The position numbers and the translations under genes are program-made. Positions 37,140 to 47,901 of a stretch of DNA of 64,000 bases are shown piece by piece; position 1 is the stretch's first letter; every line of letters starts with the position of its first letter. The notes below the pieces were generated by a model, which did no database searches, was not told the origin of the DNA, and saw only the letters and a program-made list of their open reading frames with translations. The stretch is from contig CM074700.1 in NCBI GenBank assembly GCA_037367355.1, forward strand, positions 558,001 through 622,000, given 5' to 3'. The DNA comes from Neoscytalidium dimidiatum. Taxonomy: Eukaryota; Ascomycota; Dothideomycetes; Botryosphaeriales; Botryosphaeriaceae.

Positions 37140-38369
37140 ACCGCATCCATGACTCTGTATCGGTCGGTCCGGCGCGATAGCCTTTCTGAGCAGGGCGAAG
37201 GAAGGGCGCTGTGAGAATAAGAGCGCGGATGACTGGAGGAGAATCTCGTGGTGTTGGTGGAGGGTATGGGAGGACTACTAGAGGGTGGATAGTTGGATTG
37301 AGAGTTTTCTTTCTGTCTTCTTCGTCTTCAATTTCTCCCTCCCTCATCTTCTTCAGTCTTTTCCGACATGTGCTAATTAAGTCTCCACTGTGTGAGAACG
37401 TTGCTGGAGCTAGGTCATTGACTGGCTGGCTAATGGTAGGTTCTTCATTATGTGCTCGTTATGTGGGTCAATGAGAGGGCCAATGAAAAGGAAAGCTGTT
37501 TTTCTTGGAAGGCACGCATTCGTGCAAAGGTGATCTTAGGCCAAAGAGTAAGCGGATTCATATCAACAAAGTGCAGTTGCGCGTGGGAAAGCAAGTTCCA
37601 CGCCGTCTCGCGAAGTTGGGTACTACGTGCAGGTCAATGAGAAACGTAAGTCGAGTCCGAAGACCCTTCGGATAGCGCTTGAGAATGGATTTCTATTGAC
37701 GCCTTGCACAGATACCACTACTGTCTAGTCGGCATCGCACAAGAGCCAGGAGTCATCGCTAGACTAGGTGTCATGCTGCACAAGTTAAGTGAGGGAAAAT
37801 TGCTTTTTTTTTCTTTTTTTTTTCTTTGGCAACCACAAGCCTGCGTGCGGGCGGAAAGATCGTTTCGCCTTACTCAGATGAAATGATGGAAATGCATCTT
37901 ACTCTTTCTGGAGAGGTTGGATAGATACATCACGGCAGAGACCCGTCTGGAGCTAGGGTTGCGGGAAGGAAAATTCGGTTGATGGATCGCATGCTCGTCA
38001 ATGAGCATGGCTTGACGTGGATTGCATGGAACGACGGCGCGGTGAACATCAGGGTAAGTGCTTGAACTACAGGAACGAAAGCTTAAACGATGTTGTATAA
38101 CCCATTTATTTGCACATTCTCGTGTCGAAGCATTTTACCGGTGCTTCTTGCGGCTAGCCGAGCACTTTATTCGCTGCGATTAATCTGCCGCTGGGAAGGC
38201 GGCCCGTCGGCAGCGCGCCAACACCACGGAGTCTGAAGCTCCACATCCTACCTAAACGAGCAAGGACTTTCCATATAAAATGTTTCAATGGCCAAGCAAC
38301 TCTCCGCTCCCTGTTCCTGTTGTACCTCTCTGTTCCTCCGGTTTCTTGCCTTGGCTTATTCTTTCCAAC
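37140..38369. other. Intergenic region upstream of the CBM1 gene
   Basis: No supported gene. It contains interrupted T runs at about 37804-37828 and ends with the TATAAAA box of the CBM1 gene. Confidence 0.45.
38274..38280 (+). promoter_or_regulatory. TATA-like box of the CBM1 gene
   Basis: TATAAAA lies about 90 bp before the ATG at 38370 and is followed by C/T-rich leader sequence. Assigned by position only. Confidence 0.45.
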
Positions 38370-39464
38370 ATGTATTCCCTGAGCGTCGCTGCGGCTGCAG
38401 TAGGCTTCTTAGGTGCCTCCGCACTCGCTCAGCAGAGTGCTTGGGGACAGTGTTCGTATTCGCGTTGCTTGAATACCGCAACATCAGCTGATGAACGGCT
38501 CAGGCGGCGGCAACGGCTATTCCGGCAGCTCAACCTGCGTGTCCGGTATGTCTCCCTCGTCGTATCTGGCACAAGCATGAGTGACTGACTGTGATTTAGG
38601 ATACGCCTGCATCAAGCTTAGGTGAGTCCTTGCCCACTATAAACGTTAGAACTGAAAACTGAATCTATGGCAGTGACTGTAAATCCTAATATCCTCCCCA
38701 AGCATTCGTCTCCCAGCCACTCTCCTGATTCACAACCTCCTCCACCAGACTACTCCCAGTGCCAACCCGGCACGGCCTCCACCGCCGCACCCACCACCCT
38801 CGTCTCCTCCACCGTCCGCGCAACCACCACCTCCCCGAGCACGACGGCCGCCCCGACCAACGGCAGCACCGCCACCGGCCCGGGCGCGACGCTCCAGAGC
38901 GGCTACCTCTGGATCCGCGCCGTCGAGGACCCCAACTTCCACAGGTACCTGCAGTCCTCGCCGCCGTACTCGCCCGGGCCGGCGCTCATCGACGCCTCCA
39001 CGTCCGCGGGCCAGTTCAACGTCGTGGACGGGCAGCTGGTGCAGCTGGTCTCGGCGCCGGGCGCCGCGCCGGCGCGGCTGCTGTACGCGCGCGTCAGCGG
39101 CGAGACGACGCACGCCGGGCGCACGCTGGCCGTCGGCTTCGCGGACGCGCCCGGCGCGTACGGCGCGTTCGCGTTCCAGGGCGACGCGCTGACCTGGACC
39201 GCTGCGAACGTGACGAGGCCGAACTTGAGCGCCTGGTACGTGTGCGAGGGCCAGCAGCTGTTCGTCAACTTGGGCGCGTATCTGTACGATACCCCGAGCG
39301 GGTGTGCGGACGAGACGGTGAGTGTGTGAAGGGAGGGCCTTGTCTCTCCTGGGATTTTTTTTTTTCTGTTCTTTTTATGTGTATTTGTTCCTTGGGTGAG
39401 TGAGTGGGGTTGCTGATACGTGCTGCAGATTCACTACTACAATGATGCTCATGCGAATGATTGA
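38370..39464 (+). CDS. Secreted CBM1 cellulose-binding protein with an uncharacterised C-terminal domain
   Basis: Six exons give 251 residues: 38370-38451, 38504-38545, 38600-38621, 38674-38678, 38749-39317, 39429-39464. A signal peptide (ending ASALA) is followed at once by a family 1 cellulose-binding module: AWGQC, GGNGYSGSSTC, VSGYAC and DYYSQC, with the aromatic W and paired Y that stack on cellulose. Exon 4 is only five bases (TGACT); it supplies Asp and parts of Ser and Tyr, and without it the frame and the YYSQC motif are lost. A Thr/Ser/Ala linker (~58-95) leads to a ~155-residue domain starting GYLWIRAVEDPNFHRYLQ, which I cannot assign to an enzyme family; it has Cys in YVCEGQ and SGCADE that could pair. 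Likely an extracellular cellulose-targeted protein of unknown activity. The last exon adds only IHYYNDAHAND. Confidence 0.85.
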
Positions 39465-40413
39465 GGTGGTCTTGGTGGAATGCGGCGCGCTGGTGGGGTG
39501 TGACAAGCAGAAGTTCGTAGTTAGCCGTTTATGATTCTGCTGTTTGTTAATGAAGAATGCGAATTTTGGCCGTCTGACTTTATTTGAGAGTGGCGAATTT
39601 CCTGCTTCGTGAGCTTGTAATCGAATTATGTACTGTTTTGATGAGGTTTGTACTAACTTTCCTCAATTGCTCTGTAGAGACATGTACGACTAGGCTACCT
39701 GGCAGCTTTGATGTCACCATAGCCTGGGCCAAATTATGATTCCGACCACGTGGTGCGGGCGTGCCTTTTTGTTTCCTTTTTGGGGATCGACCAGCTCTAC
39801 ACTTCGCGTTCGAATCTACCACCCTGAGTGCATACTATTGCTGACTCCACCTCAATTCATCTATCGCCATGTGGCTTGATTCATGAACGAGATCTTCTAA
39901 TATCTTGACTTTTGCTCCCGCTATCAGCTATTGAATCCGGAATATTGAAATCACGATACGTAATCACCGAACATCTGCATTTCTGCACCATCTTCAGAAT
40001 CATTGTCGCTAGTAGTGTCATTAGCGAGACCAGTATCGCAATACCTCATCTATGAAGTCCACCCAGTTAGAACTTTGATGTTCCTTCAAAAATTCGATTG
40101 ACATTGCACGTGTCGGGTGTCGGTGGAGGCCTGTCGGCCGAGCACGCAATAGGGTCTCGGCGTTCGCGGCAGCGCGGGGAAAGCTACGAACATGCTCAAC
40201 TAAGCAATCGAGGCAGCCGGAACGAGCTCTTTCCGGCCAGATTATCAACGAGCATGCAATTATTCAGCATCACTCAAGCATTACATCCACGAATATGACG
40301 AAATCACGAAACCGTAAGCCTCTGCTTATATGGACCTCCTTGAGCACGCACAGTTTCTACGACAAACTGACTTTTGTTATCTTTTACCACGGCAGGGTAG
40401 AAGCACTACAATC
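39465..40413. other. Intergenic region between the CBM1 and GST-like genes
   Basis: Base composition becomes clearly more AT-rich from about 39.5 kb. Short frames at 39580-39822 and 40021-40248 (minus) have no support. Confidence 0.45.
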
Positions 40414-41756
40414 ATGGTACGCTGCTAGGAATTCCTCTTTCCCCGAATCTAACTCCTCTCTTTTTTTTTTTCCATACCGAGAGATCAAATGAGAAACCTA
40501 AAAAATTTATTCCCGTGTCCTCAAGGAGAATCTGACTAGATCATTTCTCTAGGCCGCATCGAACCCTCCGCGCTTGCAAAGATGGCCAGAAGAAGTGACA
40601 AATAAATCTGGCGAAATGCAAAGGCCACCTTCAAAGTTCAGAAATTTCATCTCAAAAGAGGCTGGTGCTGAGTTTCCACCGGAGAAAGGGAGATACCATC
40701 TCTATGTATCCTACGCATGCCCATGGGCCCACAGAACCCTTATCGTGCGGCAGCTGAAGGGTCTTGACGATATTATCCCTTACACCAGCGTGCACTGGCA
40801 CCTGGAACTGGAAAAGAGTAGATGCACCTTAACCATGCCTCTCATCAGAATGGTGCTGACATATGAAATCAATCTCCCAGGCTGGCGCTTTGCTGAGCCA
40901 GATGAGAAAGTGACCGGCGCCAACGTGAGGCCCGATCCTCTGCACCCGGACTACAAACGTCTTTCCCAGCTCTACTTCAGCGTGGACCCGGATTACAACG
41001 GTCGGTTTACTGTCCCAGTACTCTATGACACGAAGACGAACCGGATCGTCAGCAATGAGAGCAGCGAAATCATCCGTATGTTTTACTCCGAGTTCGATGA
41101 CCTCCTTCCGGAGAAATACAGGAGTGTGGATCTCTTCCCTCAAGAGTTAAGGAGCATCATTGAGCAGACAAACGAATGGACCTACGACAACATCAACAAT
41201 GGCGTCTACAAAGCAGGAATCGCAACGTACGTGACACCTGTCCTTTTCCAGGTGTATGGCCAAGCTCACATTATCAATTAAACAGGACACAGGAGGCATA
41301 CGAAAAAGCCGTGAAGCAGCTCTTCGGTGCACTCGATCGCGTAGAGGCACATCTCTCATCGTCATCAGGCCCGTACTATTTCGGCGAGGCCATTACCGAA
41401 GCTGATATCCGCCTCTACCCCACCATCATCCGGTTTGATACAGTGTACGTCCAGCACTTCAAATGCAATCTACGCGACATCCGGTCCGGGTACCCAGCGA
41501 TCCACCGCTGGGTCCGAAAGCTGTACTGGGACGTCCCTGCCTTCGGCGACACCACGGACTTTCACCACATCAAGAATCACTACATGAAAAGCCATCTACC
41601 CATCAATCCATACGTAAGTCTTCCAGCTTCAGAAGTCGATAGGAGAAGGGATTAGTAACAGTAGCTGGCTATTAGAGTATCACCGCACTTGGGCCAGAGC
41701 CGCCCATCTTACCGAAGGACAAGGAAGTGCCAGCGGTGGAGGCGGCAAAGCTATAA
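40414..41756 (+). CDS. Glutathionyl-hydroquinone reductase / omega-like GST (ECM4-Gto family)
   Basis: Best model: five exons (40414-40416, 40553-40817, 40881-41226, 41286-41613, 41676-41756), 340 residues. [26 protein letters not shown] and WAHRTLI are the family hallmarks; Cys ~55 in the CPWAHR motif is the catalytic thiol that takes glutathione off hydroquinones. The C-terminal helical domain retains [19 protein letters not shown] and [16 protein letters not shown]. These cytosolic enzymes reduce glutathionylated quinones or lignin- and xenobiotic-derived adducts. Intron 2 (40818-40880, 63 bp) is a multiple of three and stop-free; removing it restores the usual E-K-x-W-R-F junction. The start is uncertain: no in-frame ATG precedes the conserved block in exon 2, but an ATG at 40414 immediately followed by a GTACGC donor would make a start-codon-only first exon in phase. 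It neighbours the O-methyltransferase pseudogene. Confidence 0.83.
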
Positions 41757-42710
41757 CTTGAGTCCCAATTGTCAACTCTGCTTTTCGTACAGTGTTAATC
41801 TAACCTACTTTGTTATTCTCCTCCAATCGCGCAAAGTGATAACATTTGCAACCTGCAGTAGGTACAAAATATATGATAGCCAAGGAGGTCAGAGGTCAAT
41901 CTCAATTCTCATAACTCGTGAATTACGGGTTGAAGAAAGACGGTCTTTGTTAGATATCTGAATTACTCACAACACTGTGTGAAATCAGTCTCGCATGATT
42001 TGAGGAATATTTATTGACTAATAATTTCCTGAGAGGGACGCCGATCCCGCAAGTTTCCGGCATTTTCCGTGATTCCATTGAAAACGCTTTCCCCATCTGG
42101 CGCTTACCTTATACATCCGGCGAGATCAAAAGCTGTCGATCTTGCCTGGCGTAAGGGAGCTGAAAAGACTTCTGAACTCACTGATCTGCGAATACATGGG
42201 TCTCGAGATCGGCTGATGCTACTCTCCGCAACAGTGTTGAACGAGGAATTGAGTAAGCTAAAGCTAATTTCAGAGCAAGCACCACTCAGATTCAGCGAAT
42301 GTCTTACAAGAAATCGAAGCTGCAGGCTTGTTCCGCCTTATGCGGAAGTATAAATTGGCGCAAATGGTTCCGATTTCCCTTTCTGGTAGAACTGTGTTAG
42401 GTACTTGTAGGAAAGGATCACTGGTAAGGAGGAGCTCAACGACTACGCTTGAGATAGCCAAAAACTGGTATATATAAGGTCCAATGAACCTAAGCGCAGA
42501 GTCACAGCATAGTTTCTTATTGTTTTTATTCAACATTGAGAGTATCCGCACATGGTCATCATGTCTGCTGAAGATCGAAGACTCGTCTGTAGATGTTTCC
42601 TAATTTAGTTGTTCCTTATTAGGTTTAGCTTTATTTGTTTCCTTGTCTTTTGTATATTATCTGCTAGTTCTCTTGTTCCCCTTTAGGGCTAATCCATTCA
42701 GTTTTCAACA
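41757..42710. other. AT-rich intergenic region
   Basis: No supported gene. Contains a TATATAA element at 42471 that may have been the promoter of the adjacent O-methyltransferase pseudogene. Confidence 0.45.
42471..42477 (+). promoter_or_regulatory. TATA-like box before the O-methyltransferase pseudogene
   Basis: TATATAA about 235 bp before the ATG at 42711. Could be a remnant promoter; position is the only evidence. Confidence 0.3.
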
Positions 42711-44217
42711 ATGTCCACAAATATCAAATCGCTAGTCAAAGAACTCGACGACGTCGTTGGCCGCCTCCCTGACAATCCCGACCACGCAGATCGCAACCTT
42801 CACAAGCGCGTCCTCCAGATGACAGATGAGATTAGAAGCGCTGTGGAGACACTCCGTGACAGAGCCAATCATTTTCATGTGGCGTTCGCAGGTAGCGGCC
42901 CTCCGCTTATTCATGGGCTGGGGAGTGTTCAATCGCATTCTCTCAGGATCCCAGGGAAACTCGTACGCTGAACTTGCCACAAAGCTTAATGCTGAGGAGC
43001 GGCTCGTCAAGAGAATGGCGTGGATCCTTGTAGCCCGGGACATCTTGAACCCGGTAGGCGTTGAGGGTGTCGCACACACCACCTTTTCCAAGGGATTCGC
43101 CGAAAAGGATGGTTGGGGAACATGGTTCAGAATTGCGTAAGTTACAAGATATGTTGCACTGTTCATGTCTTATAATAAGTGTTGGTTTCACTTACTTTTT
43201 CGCAGGTATAACACCGGGAATTTTGCACAAAGGCGTTGGCCCTAGTTCTTCACCAAGTACGGTCCCGAATAACCCGTGGAGCTCAGCAAGGGCAATTCGT
43301 CAGTATTTGCTTGGGGAGATGAAGCGAAAACTCACTGGGATGTTGTGGACGCGACGACACTCGAAGACTTCATTGTGAGCATGCGACCGCTCTCGGAGTC
43401 GGACACAGTGCCCGAGATTTTCCCTTGGAACTGGTAAGTTCCATTTCTGGATACTAAGAAATATCTATTTGGTGACGCACTATTTTCAGGATCGTTGGAA
43501 ATGTTGAACACCATGATAGATTGACCCTCTTAGGGGCTTGACGACTACTAGGAGACTATGTACATAGGGGTGGAACTAGGCCTATTTAGGCTTCTCTTGA
43601 TTACGTAAATACTATATGCGGCCCTTCGATCTTCAACAGGAAATGCGTATGGGGTGGGCCCTACGCTGCCTTGTAGCCGATGTTAGGGGCGGCCATGGCC
43701 ACGACCTCCTAATGATACACAGAGCCTGCCTGGATATTTCCGTTAGAAGAATGGTGCTCCAGGACAGGCAAGTAGTCATCGATGATACCCTGGAATTAGA
43801 TTTAGCGGAAACGAGGGACATTCGGAAAATGACGCAAGATTTATTTGAGGAGTAGCCCGGCAAAGGTAATCCTTAGCTCGGCTTAGCCAATGAACTTTAC
43901 TCGCAAGGCTTATAGGGGCGCTGATCTACTTTTACGAAAGAATTATGCAAATCTGGCCCGACAAGTACTCTCGCAAGATCTTGGAGAGAAAACGAGCTGC
44001 CGTATCTCCAAAATCCCACTTCCTGATCCATAATTAGCTTGATGCAGCTACTCCAACAACGATGGTGGCTGTAATGGATCTTACGATTAGTTATGAGTGC
44101 AACGCACCGCACGGAGGAAGACCGGAAAGAACTTGTGAATTCAGCCGGTTTGGAACTTATCCGAACATGGAGGAGTCTACCCGGAGGATAGAATGGTGTA
44201 ATCGTGTGTAGGAAGAT
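42711..44217 (+). pseudogene. Broken SAM-dependent O-methyltransferase
   Basis: Fragments in several frames follow, in order, the whole length of a fungal O-methyltransferase. They are: an N-terminal helical segment (42711-~42890); a frame change into RLFMGWGVFNRI and VARDILNPV; an intron (43137-43205); then FFTKYGPE and WDVVDATTLEDF; a second intron (43434-43489); a motif I block LVADVRGGHGHDLL at ~43670; IWPDKYSRKILE at ~43960; and a C-terminal EEDRKELVNSAGLELI at ~44110. Lesions: the frameshift near 42890, stops TAG at 43243 and TAA at 43270 inside a conserved block, a TGA before motif I, a Gly-to-Arg change in the SAM-binding glycine loop, another stop near 44031 and a one-base shift near 44092. 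A functional enzyme would methylate a phenolic hydroxyl. Remaining splice sites are intact, so inactivation may be recent. Intron models inside a pseudogene are approximate. Confidence 0.82.
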
Positions 44218-44596
44218 AGACTGAACTCCATACTGTGCAAGTTCTATAATGGACTGTTGTACTGACGATGATGTATGCAACAGGCGCCAACAGAGGTAGC
44301 AAGGGCATAGAGCCAGATTTCCATTCAACAAGGAGATGATGAACAGGATCACAGTGTGATGATGGATTCGTCAGGACCGTTGTCGAAAGCACAGTTTTCC
44401 AACATGAGATTAATGTATCATTTTCAATTTGATAGACCCTTGAGTAAGCGACATCAGTGCATTGGTGTCTATAGTGGAATTTAAGCTAGCAGCAACAAGG
44501 AAAAAAGATTCAAATACAAGAGTTCCAAGTTTAATATCGCTCAGCACCGATATGTAATGTGCTTCGACCCTCGCTTACAAGCATGCTCAACCGTTC
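44218..44596. other. AT-rich spacer between the pseudogene and pirin
   Basis: Convergent spacer of 0.38 kb holding the 3' flanks. No gene seen. Confidence 0.45.
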
Positions 44597-45779
44597 TCAA
44601 GAATACATCTTTTTCGAGAGCTCGCTTTGCCAACCCAGTGCTTTCTCGAACCCATTTGAACATGTTTGGAAATCCCTTATTGCTTGATACACTTCCTCCT
44701 GAGATGTCAGAACAAAAGGCCCGTGCTGTACGATTGGCTGATCAAGGGGTGGCCCGGCAGCAAGGACAAACCTTCCCGGCTCCTTAGCATAGTCAGGAAC
44801 TGATGCGACTACACAGTCACCGTTCCTCTCGAAAACACAGTTGCTGTAAGGGCCCACAATAATAGATTCCTGTCCGTTCGTAGAAGTTTTTGATGTTCCA
44901 CCGCTGGAGAAATGCGTGGTTCCGGAAAGGGTGTAAGCGAAGGCATTATATCCCTCTGGCAAAGGCTGTGTAATCATTCCACCCGGCTTGATCTCAATAT
45001 CCAGAAGCCAGACAGGCGTGTACGCGAGCTCCTTTACATTTTCGATTCCGTGACTCTCGCCTGAGATGATCTTGACAAGTACTTTTCCTCCGTCGATTTC
45101 CAGATTGGGGATTTCGGAGGCGCGGAGGTCGCGGTAACGCGGCTCGCAGTATTTCAATTTCGCTGGTAGATCAACCCAAAATTGCAACCCTTCCGTCGGT
45201 TTTCCTGGCTTTGGGACGGGCAACTCCGCATGCATAATACCTCTGCCGGCGGTCATAAATTGCAGGTCGCCCGAGCGGATAATACCTTTATTGCCGGCAA
45301 AATCCTCGTGGTGAAGCTCGCCTTGAATCAAATACGAGATAGTTTCTTGGCCTCGATGCGGGTGATCCGGGAAGCTGCCTGGTTCGATTGTACGGGCGTG
45401 ATCGAGCATCAAAAACGGTCTGTGTGCGAATGTGTTAAACGTTAACCTAAACTCATGTAGGGAGAATTGTTATGCTGCTAGGCTTTGCTTACGAGAAATT
45501 CCTGAAACCAGGAAGGCCGATGCTCCTCCAGACTTTGGCGTCGAAACCTTCATCAACTTCCTTGGCTTGGACTACCTTCGCGATGGAGCGTGGCGTTGAC
45601 ATATCGAAAGAGCGCAGCTCAGAAGAAGATATTCTGTGTATCGGAGGATTCACAGTTTTGGAGGATAGGTTCCGGAAGACATTAGATGCAGACGAACAGA
45701 AGCTAGAAGTTGATGTGGAGCCTGTCTCTGCAGCTTTCTGCCACAGCGACGAGATCGACCTTTTTGACTTCATTGCCAT
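44597..45779 (-). CDS. Pirin family cupin protein
   Basis: Two exons on the minus strand (45779-45493 and 45419-44597) with a 73-bp intron give 369 residues. The pirin core begins at ~residue 60 (STPRSIAKVVQAKEVDEGF). The metal site is intact: HPHRG after SFPD (~115-117) and the second His/Glu pair in GRGIMHAEL, within a two-cupin fold (GLQFWVDLP, KIISGESHG). Pirins bind iron and act as transcription cofactors or as quercetinase-type dioxygenases that open flavonol rings. The first ~58 residues are Ser/Arg/Lys-rich and could be a mitochondrial targeting peptide; if translation instead starts at the internal ATG at 45602, the protein has the usual ~310 residues. The junction restores FRNFSPFLMLDHA. 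It sits between two pseudogenes in an apparent decaying metabolic cluster. Confidence 0.88.
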
Positions 45780-47081
45780 TGTAGATAAGAGGTGTGTAAC
45801 CCATCAAAAGCCTACAATATTAAAACCCCCAGCTTTGCGATCCAATTGCTGACATATGCTTTGCACGGCCTACAAAGAATGTCCGGATTCCGGCTATTCA
45901 TCTTGCCGGATGCGTGTTGCCGAAGCTGACGTAATCTCGATTCTATTCACTCGAGCGTGATTTGCTATGTCAACATTACCAATCATTAGCAATACGGCTG
46001 GTTCGTCACAGCTCTTTCACTAGCTACATCCGGAGGCCAGAGTTGCAACACTACAGCAAATGCCTATTCTCTGCATCAAGCCCTGGAAATCTTTATAACA
46101 GCTAAGATGATTACGAGGCTGCTAAAGGCCCATCGATAAGATGGGCGTGCTCGAAGTGCCTTTATTGCGGGGACGAGGCTCCGAAATTTTAGTGTGCGCT
46201 TAGCAACCCCGCCACCTCCGCATTAAGACAACGCACAGCACAACGAGTATACAGCGTTCCTGTTTTAGCATAAGTAGTGTTACGATCGAACATTAAGGGT
46301 TAAGGTCGTTCGGCTACTGGAAACGTTTGTAGTTGCCTGTAAATGATAGTTGTATGTTGCGGTTCGCTGCCAGCAGTGGTGCTACTGTTAGTCGTATACT
46401 ACTTGCGCCCACACATCATCCTCTACCTAAGGGTATTGAGCTTCATCTAATATCGCCGAGCAATTTTCGTTACCAAATCTCTTGAAATGAAAAATTAGCC
46501 GAATTATCTTATTTTTGCCCCTGCGAAACTTGACTTCCGCCCCCATATGCGGGGCCACGGTAACCTCAATGTGCGCAGCGGAAAAGGAAAGTCACTTCAG
46601 TAGCCTTGTGTACACGCAGAAGTAGCATTTCAAGGAAATTCTACTGGCAAAACTCTTGGAGAAGGATTATTGTTGAGCGATCTAGCCTATATCAGCATCT
46701 TTGGAATTCTGGTTCAACTTCAAGATCTTCCTCGCATGCTCTCTTTTTTCAGTCTTTGATATATAAGCCTTCAATGAAGAATCCGATCGCCGTAGCCCTT
46801 GAGAAAGTAAGGCTTGAGGCTGTCCCGAGTTGTGCACTTTCTCATTTTTCTTCCGCCTCGATTATGGTCATTGACATTAGGTAGCGCCGGGAATAGTGAT
46901 CATACAAAACCTGTCTGCTTGGACTACTGTATCACTGACGCGCAATGTCTTATTTACCATACACAGTACCCAATGATTCCGAGATCGAAGGAATTTAATA
47001 TCGAGATACCTGCTATTCTCCTTCTATCTGCATCAAATATTCCCGTAATGCCTATGAAATGCCTGCTTTGAAAGTGCAGCC
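45780..47081. other. AT-rich intergenic region within the decaying cluster
   Basis: No frame longer than ~90 codons and no recognisable protein remnant. Strong AT bias compared with the flanking housekeeping genes. Confidence 0.45.
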
Positions 47082-47901
47082 CTAATGACCTCGCGCAGCG
47101 TGCGTTCCGTCCAATCCCCCCTCTTCCACGATTCGATCAGCCCTCCAGGCAAAAAATCTGTCGGGACAAACAAGGATTGCACCATAACCTTCTGTGCCCC
47201 GCCTCTGTGCTCATTCAAAACAAGGGTCGATGTATTCCCTTCCACAGCCGACGGTAACCACGCAGATATCGACCCCAAGCTCAGCCGTCACGGCCTCCGC
47301 CGCCTTTTTCCAAGCATCTCCGCCGATAAAAGCGAAGATGATAATACGTCCCTTACCCGCGAGATTGATGCTCGACACCAATCCATCCGGAGCCTCCCTA
47401 CTCAGCGAAACATGTGGCAGCCTCCTACCCGGATACGTGCTCGGCGCGTAATATCCATCATCATGTCCTCAGCGTCCTTCAGCCCGTCATGTCCACTCAC
47501 ACCCTCCGTAACAACAGCTGCCGACTTGTACACCTGATTCATCTCAATGTCTAGCCCCTGGTGTTCGTGCTTTGTCCCCAAGCACGCATCCATCAAACGC
47601 TGCCGCCTCGCGTGACGCCCCTCAGGCGTTTCAGCCTCAAGCTCCTTCAGAAGCGCAGCACGCTTCTCGACAGTCCCCTCCACGAACCCAAGCGCCTCGA
47701 AAACGACGCAGAGAGAGCGATACCCGTCGTTGAAGACAATTAAACAAATTAGAAGAGAAAAAATTTGAACGAACCATGGGAAGAGAGGAAAGGGGCGAGC
47801 GCAGCGCCAGAAGGACCGGCTCCAACAATCATCGTCTCCGTCTTGATCTCGGGCGCGCTAGAGCTGTTCTTGTGGTCATCCTTTCCTGGAATGTCGCTCA
47901 T
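47082..47901 (-). pseudogene. Internally deleted FAD-dependent phenol-hydroxylase-type monooxygenase
   Basis: The minus strand begins with MSDIPGKDDHKN and an FAD Rossmann start ETMIVGAGPSGAALAPF. After ~30 bases it jumps directly to the C-terminal part, DGYRSLCVVFEALGFVEG, LDIEMNQVYKSAAVV, DGYYAPSTYPGRRLPHVSLS and INLAGKGRIIIFAFIGGDAW. In intact relatives (~600 residues) these blocks are separated by roughly 350 residues that include the substrate pocket and most of the FAD domain, so a large internal deletion near 47735-47780 is inferred. Further lesions: a one-base frameshift near 47468 before DGYYAP, and a TGA at a Trp position after EYIDPCFE, beyond which the thioredoxin-like end (ILVCPDRFFAWRAD) is still readable. 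A working enzyme would hydroxylate phenols with NADPH and O2. No function is expected here. Confidence 0.8.

Noticed and set aside
42711..43540. Short functional methyltransferase-like gene
   Set aside because: Downstream fragments continue the family to its C-terminus with stops between them, so it is one full-length pseudogene rather than a short gene.
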